Below are positions 36,809 through 49,200 of a DNA stretch of 64,000 bases, piece by piece. Below the pieces are notes generated by a model, which saw only the letters and a list, made by a program, of their open reading frames with translations, made no database searches and was not told where the DNA came from. Made by a program: the position numbers and the translations under genes. Each line of letters opens with the position of its first letter. Position 1 is the first letter of the stretch. The stretch spans positions 20,029,375-20,093,374 of the forward strand of contig CAIIXF020000005.1 of NCBI GenBank assembly GCA_903813345.2, written 5' to 3'. Source of the stretch: Owenia fusiformis. Taxonomy: Eukaryota > Annelida > Polychaeta > Sabellida > Oweniidae.

Positions 36809-37929
36809 TGATGTATTACATGCCTTTGTTCCCATGGTTACTTTGTATCAATGACGTGACGTCATGATATTATCATGGTTATTAAAGAAATCTAATATCA
36901 AAACGAGGTAAGCGGGCTATATCGGGGTAATCGGGCAATATCGGTGGATATAGCTCGCTAACTTTCCCATTGACTTCCATACAAATGCTTCGCTAGGTAT
37001 GTAATACATGTTATAACCTGTCAGCCTGTATCTTCTGTATGAGTAATTGCCAAGTTTACGTCTCAAGTCTGATGTGTTAAACAGCATACTTCATTAAGTC
37101 ACAACTGGAAGTTAGGTGAAAGCAAAATATAATTCATTTAAAAATGAAACATTTAAATAGATATTTTAAACATTGAAATACTTTTAGAAAGTATACTAGT
37201 AGATAGCCGTTTGACATCGTGGTAAGCCACGCCCTCTCCATCTCTATCCTTCTGGATAGAGGTTGAAATGCCGATCAAAGGGGCGGGCCCAAATATTCGT
37301 AATATTAATTTAAGCGGTGGCGTATTGAATTAAGACCAGAGACGGTGTCCAAGCCAAACGCTCTTACATGCACGACAGAGCGTTTCATTGACGCGGAAAC
37401 GCTGTGGAGCAAAATAAAATGGCGGCTAATGAAGATTCCACTATGACCGTATAAAGTATTGTTTCACTCATTTCTCTTACATATCATACTTTATGGTGAC
37501 ATTATGTACCATGCGATGAACAATACCGTGAGCAAAGATCTTATCTATTCAACTTCTGGTGGTAAACTGTTATTTGCTTCGTCTTAGGTAGTTTATAGCT
37601 AGACTCTGCACGCAGGGTACTTTTTCAGACTCATCTTTTGTTTCAGACATTTTTCACACAATGATGCGGACTTGTGGCTACCTGGCTATCATAATAATCA
37701 TACATCAACAAATCTTTAGTTCAATGCAGATATATATTCTATATTTACATTGGAAGGGTTTTAGAACATAATATACAATACCTCATTTTTTAAAACTCAA
37801 TTTCGCTTATTAAAACAAATGATCATATTTTTTCATCATCTAACTTATGTACATGCAAATCATAAATTTAAACATGTTTTAGTTGGTGCATACAATTTCT
37901 GTTTCAGAGAGTGTTTGCTACTTCATAAT
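36809..37929. other. Spacer between inverted repeats, one weak exon candidate
   Basis: Mostly unique AT-rich sequence. Near 37195-37450 it is richer in CpG, and an ATG at 37419 in good context (AAAATGGCGG) opens MAANEDSTMT before a possible GTATAA donor. With no second exon found this is only a candidate. I see nothing else coding. Confidence 0.2.
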
Positions 37930-38525
37930 ATGATGCATTTCATAGGCCAAGGGAAAAGTAATAGTAAGCTGTATAGAAGAGACAGGTCCACAAGTAAGAT
38001 TGAAAATTTTTCAAATTTTTTTAGTCTTGGCACGAGTTCTCCTTACTGGTATCAAATTGTATTCCCAAATCTCTCCAAAATCTTCTTCAAAGTGTTTTTC
38101 AAACTTATATCATTGTTTTTTTCAAATCTTTATCTAAAAACTGCATATAATACTGCATATAAAACAACAACTATGGATATCTGCAATTGCCTGGCAAGCT
38201 GAAACTGATTGTCACTGGTGGAGGTCAGGGAGGTCAGCAGTGACCAATCAGATCACTTGTTTACTAATAAATTTGCCAAGCAATTGCAGGTTTTCAGAAA
38301 TTCTCTCTTTTAGACAGCATTATTCACTCTATATCATCTGACTGAGTTTCAATGTTAGGTAAAAGCTACAAACTATCAATTTTCTATCAACTCCCCATGG
38401 CTTTTTGAAAATAATACACTAAATATTGTTGAAATTTCCATCTTAACAAGTGGCCTAGAGTTGTTCACCTGTCTCTTCTATATACGGCTTACTATTACTT
38501 TACCCTTGGCCTATGATGCATTTCT
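37930..38525. repeat. Inverted repeat pair, about 60-bp arms
   Basis: CATAGGCCAAGGGAAAAGTA, ATAGTAAGC and AGAAGAGACAGGT at 37940-37992 recur inverted at 38466-38518 with a few changes. The interior is AT-rich and non-coding. It is probably another foldback or MITE-like element with worn ends. From 38526 to 39770 I see only AT-rich sequence with no supported feature. Confidence 0.55.
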
Positions 38526-39770
38526 ACAAATGACTTGATGCAAAAAGTATATTTTTTGTAACTTAAAGCACTTAAAGATTCCGGTTAGCTTCCAGTGTAA
38601 AAAAAATATGGTGGCTCCAGGCGAGTCAACTGGATGGATCAATCCATTTTTAAGAAATAAGGGGACTTTTGTAAAATCCAGTTTATTGAAATTGTCTTGG
38701 AGATAAAGCAATCCGTTTATAATGATTCTGAAAACATTATTCAGAGAGTGATTTTTCAAAGAATGCATGTACAACAGCCTATATAAATCCTTGTATTAGA
38801 ACTGCTTCGTTTCATTCAGAGGATATTTCATATGCCAAGGTGTGTACTATTATGCAATGGGGAAATATAGATGTCAATTCTTCCTTATTATACACAAATA
38901 GAAGATCCTGAAACTTCACCCATAAATGTGAAATTGATTTGCCATATTAAAAATCTTCCTTTTATAAATGTGTGACGATCTATAATATACTAATGCTATA
39001 TAACAAACGATATGCGTCACCCTTTAACATGATTGCACAGAATGTCAGTTGCAATCTAACACCTTACAATACTCATACAAAAATCTGTATTGGTTCATGA
39101 ATACAGATTTTACATAATACTATTTATCTGTTCTGTTTCTTCAATATTTCTATCAATATATTCAATTTTACGCAGATGGGTGCTCCTGCTAGTGCCTCTG
39201 ATAATTCTGTTGACTCATAGAATATTGTAATGATGCCCAGAGTATTCAACTGATACACACAGTTCATTCTATGAATGCATTTAGTGGTATTGTTCATGTT
39301 TAGCACCAGATTTCTGCTGATACGCATTTCATATTTATTAATTCATATGATATGATAGTTGATACTAATGCATACCTAATAATGTATCCCACATTTTTGC
39401 TGATGCATATTCTTTTTGCTGATGCATACAAAACTTATGTTGATATTAACTGACTTCAATGTCCAAGTTGAATGAGACCTCATGAGTTTGGAGGCTTTGG
39501 AAGAAAGCTAAGTTGGGCAGGTTCTACAAATAGAAACAATTTTTCTTAGACATCTTATGCCGTATTCTTATAAGGAGACATTCAGGTTAATAATACCTCA
39601 ATTAATAATAAAAAGAACATTTGTAAATGCTAAGTATTCAAACTATAGCAAGCTAAAAATATTACTCAATTCTTTTCAAACTATTTCATCGCAAATATGC
39701 ATTCAGCCAGGCAAAAGTCCAGATTTTTCCTCCAACTAAGCAAAATTGTCTAGAAAATAAGTACTTTTAT

Positions 39771-40165
39771 TAAAGGACGATTCTCGGTTTGGAGAACGAA
39801 GTTCATCAATCTAAATGAGCATTATCCCTGCTTCGGACAAATTTGATTTTTTTACATAATATAGATTTGAATGTCTTCTTTTGAATAGTCATAATTTAAT
39901 TTGGGTAATATTTCTAGATTTTTCGCAAAAAAATATTAGCGCAGTACACTGATGAACTTCTTTCCCCAAATCGAGACTTGTATTTTATTGAATCGGTCTA
40001 TTTGAGCATTATCCCTGCTTCAGACCAATTTGTTATTTTTACATCTTGTAGATTTAATTGTCCTCTTTTGAATATTCATAGTTTAATTTGGGTAATATTT
40101 CTATATTTTTCATGAAAATTTTTTTAGCCCAGGAGGCTGTTCTCCAAACCGAGAATCGTCCTTTA
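39771..40165. mobile_element. MITE with 27-bp inverted ends and an internal duplication
   Basis: TAAAGGACGATTCTCGGTTT (then GGAGAAC) is repeated inverted at 40139-40165. Inside, a stretch of about 120 bp (39818-39937, starting GAGCATTATCCCTGCTTCGG and running to GGGTAATATTTCT) is repeated directly at 40005-40125. It lies just 3' of the last CACUL1 exon found. Confidence 0.8.
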
Positions 40166-40267
40166 TCTTATTCTGCCCCTGTGTGCAGTAATTTTATGAT
40201 TTTTCACTCTGTGCTTTCTTTGCAAGTGTGCCAAATTAGCATACGGTGCCTGATTATACAAACTTAC

Positions 40268-43200
40268 TTTGGACATCATCCTCTGTAGGCCTTTTCCGAC
40301 TCTGATCTCCACTGAAATATAAAGCAACAGTTTATTGTTTCTCAATTGTGTTACCAATCATGTTTACAAATGGAAGACAGATCAATGTATCATTATATTA
40401 GCCCCAAGTGAAAAAAAGTAAATTCTTTTTTGTCAGTCAGATAGGTTTAATGTTGACTGTTCAACTGAAAAGGAATGTAGGGTACCCTCAATGCAATTGA
40501 TTGTAAACAGTTATATTTTCTGACCAAACAAACAAGTTTCTGCAAATTTATAATCATCAATAAAAGTTCATAGAATGAACTGGTCCATTGGGTTTTCTTG
40601 TACTGATAGAAGATTCTGAAAAAAATTGAAGTCAGTTTAAACAGTATTTGTTAAATTATTGGAAGTTGTAAGAATTTGTTACAGACGCCGATTGCTAACC
40701 ACCAAACGCCAGCCACCAACTGCCATCAAAAAAGGAGACCATAACAATATGTCACCACTTTTTGGTAGTGACATAATAAAAACCACTCAGAAAGTGGTCA
40801 TGGTGAAAGATATGACTGTCCAAAATCACTTGCAATTCTATACCTGATCCTTTCCAGGAATTTCTTGTTTTCTGTATTAAGATCCCCATTCTAAATACAC
40901 ATTGATAAGATGTTAAAAAACTTTGAAATTTCATTCACTCTTTTAATGTTTATAATGTTAAATCACCATCCACATGGTAAAAACCTCATAGTTACATGAT
41001 AATGGAGCTTTACACTAATCCAAAAAATCAAGAAATTGAGTAACTGTAGGTGCCATTTTTTAAAATTGGCCACCATGTCTTTTATTATAACTGAAAAGTA
41101 GAGTGATTTTGTTCATATTTGATGAGTATGGCTCACTGTCTATCTTTTGACACTTTGACTTGTAAGCGGCCTTTTTTCAAAATCACCGCCATCTTTGCAT
41201 GTGTAATTTTACATTTTTTTGATAACTCAACAAGACAAAGAGTGAACAAAATCGTACCCTTGAATAGAATAGACAAATTAAGGGTTGGAAAGTCCAAAAT
41301 GGCTGCCTAAGATTTACCCAGAATGCCCCAAAACTAATCGCTTGTAGATTTTCATACCTAAAAATTTCAGATGAATGAAACAGTTTGAATGGAAACATGT
41401 GAAAAAAAATGAAACATCGACAGACAGACAAGATCCAAATTGGTTGCATTAACATTTACCCAGAATGTCCAAAAACTGAGCAGTTTTAAACTTTCATACA
41501 TAGAAACATCCCTGAAAATTTCAGATGAATCTCTCATATGGTTTGGCTGGAAACCTGTAGACAAGATTTAACGGGATCTAAGTGAAGCGATTTTGTTGAT
41601 ATTCTATACTTGCCTACTAAGAAGCATATTCCACTAGCTAATGACAATTTGGCTAGTGCGCAGCTATTTTGAAAAATGGTGGCCATTTTTATGTGCGTTA
41701 TTTTACGATTTATGCTGCAAGTTACATGTCAAAATGAAAACGTAGTGGAGGGATTTTGTAAAAATGGCAGCCATGACTGTTCGATGGGACTTGCTATGCT
41801 TTGGCATTGCTGTTATGTAGTATAGATCAAATATAGTAATGAATTGCCACAATATGCCATTTTCCACTCTCATCAAAGACAACAGATTCTGAATTTCAAA
41901 AAATAAAGGGGGATAACTGTAGATGTTAAGATAATTGGACTATAGTGGATATATTACAGAGGGGCATATGCAAAATGCATTTTCTATATCCCCTGAACTT
42001 CATTCAACAAGATAATTTTAATATCAGGAATTAAAATACCATTCTATTATACAGAGAACACAAAATCATACCTTGTATATAGGGGGTGTGTTTTAAGATC
42101 TCGCTGCATCTGTGCGGTCTCATCTATGTAGTGTTGTATATCGTCAGGAGTGGATGGTGGCAGAATATTTGGAATATACTTTGCGAACAACTGTGGGTGG
42201 TGAGCAGAGAAATCTGCAAACACAAATCACAAACTTGGTAATTCACATGAGACAGATTGCTAACGTGTACAGGGTGTCCCGAAAGTATGGGCATTTTAGA
42301 AGTTTCCTTTGAGTAGTTGCATAACCATCCTCTGCTCCAACTAAATATCCATCCTACCTTTGACGATAACAACCATATTTTTGGTCACATTCATGTCAAA
42401 ACTGTTTCTAGGATACTAAACTGACCTTAAAGCGGAAATAATGTCAGGTATTCTAATCATCATTATATGTAGTTACAATACTACTGAATAAAATGCAATA
42501 AGTTGAAAATCTTGTTATGTGTTAGTTTTTGTATAATATTAAAAATAAAAATCATAAATTGACCCAGTGACCCAGTTGTCTGTTGGACGGGGCTCGCCAT
42601 ATTTCCCTCAGAGACCCGGATGTAGACCGGAAGTGTGACGTTTCTGCGACCTGAGCCGCCATCTTGAAAGCATTCACAACAAAGGAAAATGCCTATGTGT
42701 TGTGCGGTAAATTGTTCAAATATTTCCACTGATAGAGCTAGACTTGGGATAAGGACTTGATAAGAAATGCCTGAACGACAGTCGGCTGATGACGGTACCA
42801 TTAAAATCTGTCGACAGTTAAAACAAGCTGTCGTTGTCGTGGACCGAATCCCCGGGGAATAGAACACATTTAAAACAGTGTCACTTACTATAGTTTCTGA
42901 AAAGTTTAATGCACGGCTTTTAACAATCAAAGATTCCTACTTATTATTGTCTTGTTTGTCGTCCTATAATTATCCTGGGGTTGTGTTTTTTCTCCCCAAT
43001 ACGGGAAAACATTTTGAATAAAGAATTTTCCAATTCCGCCATCGAATAAGTAGGGTAATCTGCAGCAGTTTCGTTTTTGCTTCAACTCTTCGCGCATGCC
43101 TAGTAGTTTGAAATAATTTACAAGTGCGCATGTGTTTTTGGAATTAAGCCAATCAAATTATTCATTCTAATGCGCATGAACTAGATTCCGAATCAAGAGG

Positions 43201-46200
43201 AACTGGCGCAGATTGCCTCAAATGCTGAAATCGCTCTTCAAAATTAAAGCTCTTCAAAATAGATTGGTGAATAAAAATGAATAACAACTGAAGTTAGAGT
43301 GGTTTATTTAGTTTCGATGTCAGGATATTTCAAGTAAGTATTGATTATATAGACGCTACAGTGATGATGGTTCTAGACACGCGGGGCAAGTTGTTTTAGC
43401 TGATTTTCTCCTCAAACGGCGTAGATTGAACACTATTTTACTTCCGGGTTTACCCACGACAGTTTGCTATCGGCAACAGAAATAACACTGTCGTTATCGA
43501 CAATGGAATCTCACTGTCGTTCGGGCAGTTGCCATACCATACATATTCTCTCACAAGAAACCAAAGAAAACGGATTCAAGGCGAGCAATCCGGTCCCGAA
43601 AAGAGAACTGAACCAGGCCATGTGCCGGTTAGATCGACGCCATTTTGAAAAAACTTTTTGAATTGTATCGTATCGTATCGTATCGTATGTCTTTAATAGC
43701 TTTATAACTTAATACCATATTTGTGAAATAAATATAACATACTAGGTCTACGAGCCTTTAAATTGTTTGTTGTCTACTGTAAATACAACAGAAATACACC
43801 TCCATGGTGATCGAAATGACGAACCTTGCGTCATCGATCGCGATGATTCATGACGGGGAATACATTATCAGTTCTGCCTTATATTTATAACAGAGTGTCA
43901 AAAATCCAATTAATATCTGCCATTCGTCATTTTATTAAATAAAAGATCCGAATATGTTTAATCTTCAAGCAAAACGATCGAGAGATAATTGATTGTCAAC
44001 ATAAAATTAACGCATTTTCCTGTCATGTCGGTAACCAACGTTCACGAGTTGGTCAGTTTTTGGTTTTGATTGGCACTTTGGGAGTTAATTCTATGAATTG
44101 TAAGTATTGATGTGAACATGGTCATGTTTTTCTCGAACAGGTGATATCATATTATAGTATGTCAATATGCCAAATACATCGTCAAAATCTTCAAATTGCT
44201 CCATTTTCTTGTTAAGAAGTTCGTAATATTTTTCAATGTGGCCGCCCCGCTACAATTGCGCATGCGCATTTTTCGGGCCAATCAAAATTCTGGAATTTGT
44301 CGAGTCGTAGTGACGCCGCTCATGAATATTCATAGGTAGGTTATGGCGACCTCCATAATCCAGGTGAAGATCCAATACCTCAAAATTAATTCCAATATAT
44401 CTGCCGATGCATTAGAAGATCGTCGCTCATACCCGGGTCATGTTTTTGATTATAGACTTATTATTCTGATGAATCATAGTTTTTACTTGAGGTTATTATC
44501 CCTTTAAATTTGGCTGAACACTAAGTTTTCATCTTTTTCAGATTTGTGAGTTGAACCATGATATTTGGCAAATCAATGTAACTTTGGTGGATAAGCTTAA
44601 AATGATAAATGGCACATACAATGGAGACATTTGTATATGTCTGCCTAGGGGGGGGGCATACTTTCGGGACACCCTGTATGTATCTTAATACAGGGACAAT
44701 AGTTCTAGATTGGGTGTGAAATATCAAGGTGTTTAATTGTTTTGAGTTACATTACTGTTACCTGTACATAAAGTAGCAGTTTTGGTAATGTGAAGGGTAG
44801 TGTATTATAGCACAATGACCATGATATGTTCCAAAAGTAAACAATACGACACTCCCCTGCCTTGTGACACTGGCTCAGCCACGAGTGTTCAACAGGAGCC
44901 AATTTACATAATGACATGACAATCTAGGGGCACACTATGTATGAATTATGAATGTGATGATGTATCAGCGTTAAATAGATTCTTAATAGTGTATTGCCTT
45001 TAGTAAACTTACCAGGTTTAAGTGCATGTAGATTCTTTATGATACTGCTCATGACAGGGGGCGACACAGAGAATGGTTTAGTATTGGCATCAGCTAGTAT
45101 CGCTAAAATGTATAAGTGAGATATATTTTCTAAAATATCTAGGTGAACGATATGCTGATGTATAAAAAATGTGAACAAATTAGAAAGATTGACTGATTGG
45201 TTATTAAACTAGACAAACAGCAACTCCACGGAGTAGCAAATCCCACAGAACAAAACATATTATGCTTATTATAGCTAGTGTAAATGTTGAAATGTTTGTG
45301 CACTTTGTGATAGAAGCATGAAATTTGGCACAAAGTTAGTTTATACCATTGTGAACTAGGCATCATCATATAAAATTTGAACCAAATCCGTTCACTGGTA
45401 TATGAGTTATCAAAGATTACGTTTTTTACGAAAATTGGCCGAACACTTCGTTCGGTGGGATAAAAATGGTTTAATTTAACATTGGTTTCAATGGAAAAAT
45501 TCTTTTTTATTTAAAAAGCTGCAAAATTCAGATTTTCTTCAAATTTTTTTTAATAATTCTAGAAAAGCATAAGGGTTAACACACACACAAACACAGGGAG
45601 GTTTTGGATACAGGGTTTATCCCAAGGGAAATATGTGTATCACCCCAGGGACCACAGGGACCGATGGAGAGACACAAAAATTCCACGAGGGATAAATTCT
45701 GTATCCAAAATTGACCGTACATAACAGATGTACAGTATTCCATACCTACTGGGGTTCACAGAGAAGCTGTTCAGAGAAAACTACGATACAGAAGTATTTA
45801 AATGTGATAAACATTTCTTTTCAATGTAGACAGCCCAACAAAATTTAGAAATTGAGAAAACATTTTTGATATAAATTGCAGAAGACTAACAATTTGACAT
45901 TGCAGACACTGAGCATCAACTGCTGTGACAAAAATATGGTGACTGAAGCAAATGTTGCCAATTCTTGGTGAAGACATGATAACAAAAATCATATACATGT
46001 ACTGTTAGTCTTAACAGTTGTAAATCAAACAAAAGATAAGCCAGGTGGATAAAAAATTGAAAAAGGAAGCCAATGTGACGATTTTAATTGAATCAACATG
46101 CATTTTACACTCTATTTCCTTCAGAAAATGATAGAAAATTGTTTAATTTATATGGGCGATGATGGAGTTAGCTCAAAAAAGCAATCACTTAGACCCAAAG

Positions 46201-49200
46201 TAATCTTATTGCGACTTTTTAACACCAAATGGTCGAATTTATTGGATAAAACAGATCTTAACATTTGAACTGCGATTCACCAGTTTTCCAAACAGAAATT
46301 ATACTGGACAAAAATTTCCTGGGATTTCTGAAAAATTGGCTTAGACATGATTTGGCAAATTTTTGCAATTTGCCAAATCAAGTTAACTAACAGTACAAGG
46401 CATTAACATACAAAATGTCACTACCTGCCATTAGTTACATATGCACAAACACTGTCTGCTAAATGAGCCAACTGTTGAATGTCTTACACTTTCCAGAAGA
46501 AAGTTGGAGACTATAACATTAATGTCACCTTTTCTGGTGGTGACATAATTAAACTAAGTACATGTTACATGTTTCTTATCAACTGAATCACATTACTTAC
46601 GTATTAAATTGTTTATATGTTTTTCTGCAACACAAGTCACAAATAATTTTTTCAGTTCTAACTGTAAATCTGTTTTTAGTTTACTCTCTATGTAAAAACG
46701 ATTCTGAAAATAAAAAACATTTATTTTAAGTTCAGTTTTTGAATTCAAAGCAGCCATTCTGGATAATGACCAAATGAAAAAAAGTCAGGTAAGATAAAAC
46801 TTCTTACAATGACAAGGTGGCCAAAAAAACAGGCCAAGTTGAACTTCAATAATTATTTAATAACTATCCATGCATTAACTAAAATTTATGAATCTTGCTC
46901 TGTAATGTTCACCACCACAAGCAAATATCTGTAAAACACATAAAAAGCCTACCATGTAAATAAATATAGTTGCTATGCCCGCCATTGCTTGTAGATACTG
47001 GTTCATGGAGAAGTTGAATTTTTCTACATATTCTTTAGAATCAAGTTCCTGAAATAAAAGAATATCTTTTTTATTTAAAATGTTTTAATATTGCAAAGTG
47101 AATTTTTGATAAATATGACTTATATCCATGATTTGGTAAATGCATCTCTTCATTTACATGGCTCAGTGAAATTAAAGGCTGACATGATACAATAAATGCC
47201 CTTAGATAACCAGAAGTCCTTGGGAAACTGGCACTAAAACTTATCATCTAAACACTGATTGCAACATATGTATGTATATAATCTGAACTGGAAACACTAT
47301 AAATGATACAGACTTGTATACATGATATTTTGATGACAAAAGCAAAGCTGTCACTTCAAAAAGAGGCAAAGCGAGATGGGAGTAACGGTATAAATTACTA
47401 TAGTACTCACTAGTATGGATATGGGCATTAGTTCAGATGAAGGACAGTTTTCATATGTCTATAAATTGTAGACAGATAGACAGTCCCATTCAGATGAATT
47501 AGAAGGACAGACAAATGAGTTGAGTGGTTGATTCCAAAGGCTAACCGAAACCCTTGCTCATGGTTAAAGATATGGCGTCTAAAATAACTTGTCAAACCAT
47601 ACATGATTCTCCCAATACAGTGTCTATTACCCATTGTCAGTTGGCATTTAATAAAGTTTCAAATGACAAGTGCTGTTGAAAAGCAGAATACTTACATAAT
47701 ATCTTTTTTGTAACTGCACACAGAGGTCTTCTAAGTGATTGGATATTTGCTCTAGCAGGTCTTTATACAGTCTCTCTGAGAACTGCTTGCATACACATTT
47801 ATATACACAACTGAAAAAATAAGCATTTTTGAAGCACAAATGATAGACAATAACTTGGTGTATCAATTTCAAATAACAACAATTTTTATGCCAATATCTC
47901 ATTGATAACAAATCCAGACAAAGTCCATACCACACAGAGTCTGCCATTCTCTATGCATTTGATTGAAATATTCCCATAGATATTTTGCTCATAGGTTATT
48001 GAATGCATTCATTAGTTGATAAAATTGAAATATTTCCCAACATACCTATATTTGTTCATATCAGAATGTAAAGTTTCCAATCGTACCTATACATTTGTTC
48101 ATATCAGAATGGAATGTTGCTATTATACCTATATATTTGTTCATATGAGAATGGAATATTGCTATCATACCTATATATTTGTTCATATGAGAATGGAATC
48201 TTGCTATTTATATATATATTTGTTCATGAGACCAGAATATTTCCCATCATACCTATATATTTGTTCATATGAGAATGGAATATTGCTATCATACCTATAT
48301 ATTTGTTCATATGAGAATGGAATATTGCTATCATACCTATATATTTGTTCATATGAGAATGGAATATTGCTATCATACCTATATATTTGTTCATATGAAA
48401 ATTGAATATTGCTATCATATCATACCTATATATTTATTCATATGAGAATGGAATATTGCTATCATACCTATATATTTGTTCATATGAGAATGGAATATTG
48501 CTATCATACCTATATATTTGTTCATATGAGAATGGAATGGTGCTATCATACCTATATATTTGTTCATATGAGAATGGAATATTGCTATCATACCTATATA
48601 TTTGTTCATATGAGAATGGAATATTGCTATCATACCTATACATTTATTCATATGAGAATGGAATATTGCCATCATACCTACACATTTGTTCATATGAGAA
48701 TGGAATATTGCTATCATACCTATACATTTGTTCATATGAGAATGGAATGTTGCTATTATACCTATATATTTGTTCATATGAGAATGGAATATTGCTATCA
48801 TACCTATATATTTGTTCATATGAGAATGGAATATTGCTATCATACCTATACATTTCTTCATATGAGAATGGAATGTTGCTGTTATACCTATATATTTGTT
48901 CATATGAGAATGGAATGTTGCTATTATACCATTACATTTCTTCATATGAGAATGGAATGTTGCCATTATACCTATATATTTGTTCATATGAGAATGGAAT
49001 ATTGCTATCATACGTATATATTTGTTCATATGAGAATGAAATGATGCCATTATACCTTTACATTTGTTCATATGAGAATGGAATGTTGCCATTATACCTA
49101 TATATTTGTTCATATGAGAATGGAATATTGCTAATATTGCTATCATACCTATATATTTGTTCATATGAGAATGGAATATTGCTATCATACCTATACATTT

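Larger units (their letters stand above)
42270..44676. mobile_element. 2.4-kb element with Tc1/mariner-type ends and TA duplication
   Basis: Ends CAGGGTGTCCCGAAAGTATG on both sides (inverted), flanked by TA at 42268-42269 and 44677-44678. No mariner transposase is recognisable inside. Instead the interior (42590-44340) is richer in CpG and looks like a captured host promoter with a THAP-like start. It lies in CACUL1 intron 42214-45012. The rest of that intron shows no feature. Confidence 0.7.

Noticed and set aside
39225-39345. Last CACUL1 exon (a short frame ending KHEQYH)
   Set aside because: The acceptor has no pyrimidine tract and the text does not match the known C-terminus, so I left the final exon unplaced.
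40845-40895. Possible CACUL1 exon ([15 protein letters not shown])
   Set aside because: Splice-like ends exist, but joining it to exon 7 in phase gives unrelated text, while exon 7 joined directly to 40311-40268 gives the conserved SGDQSRKR.
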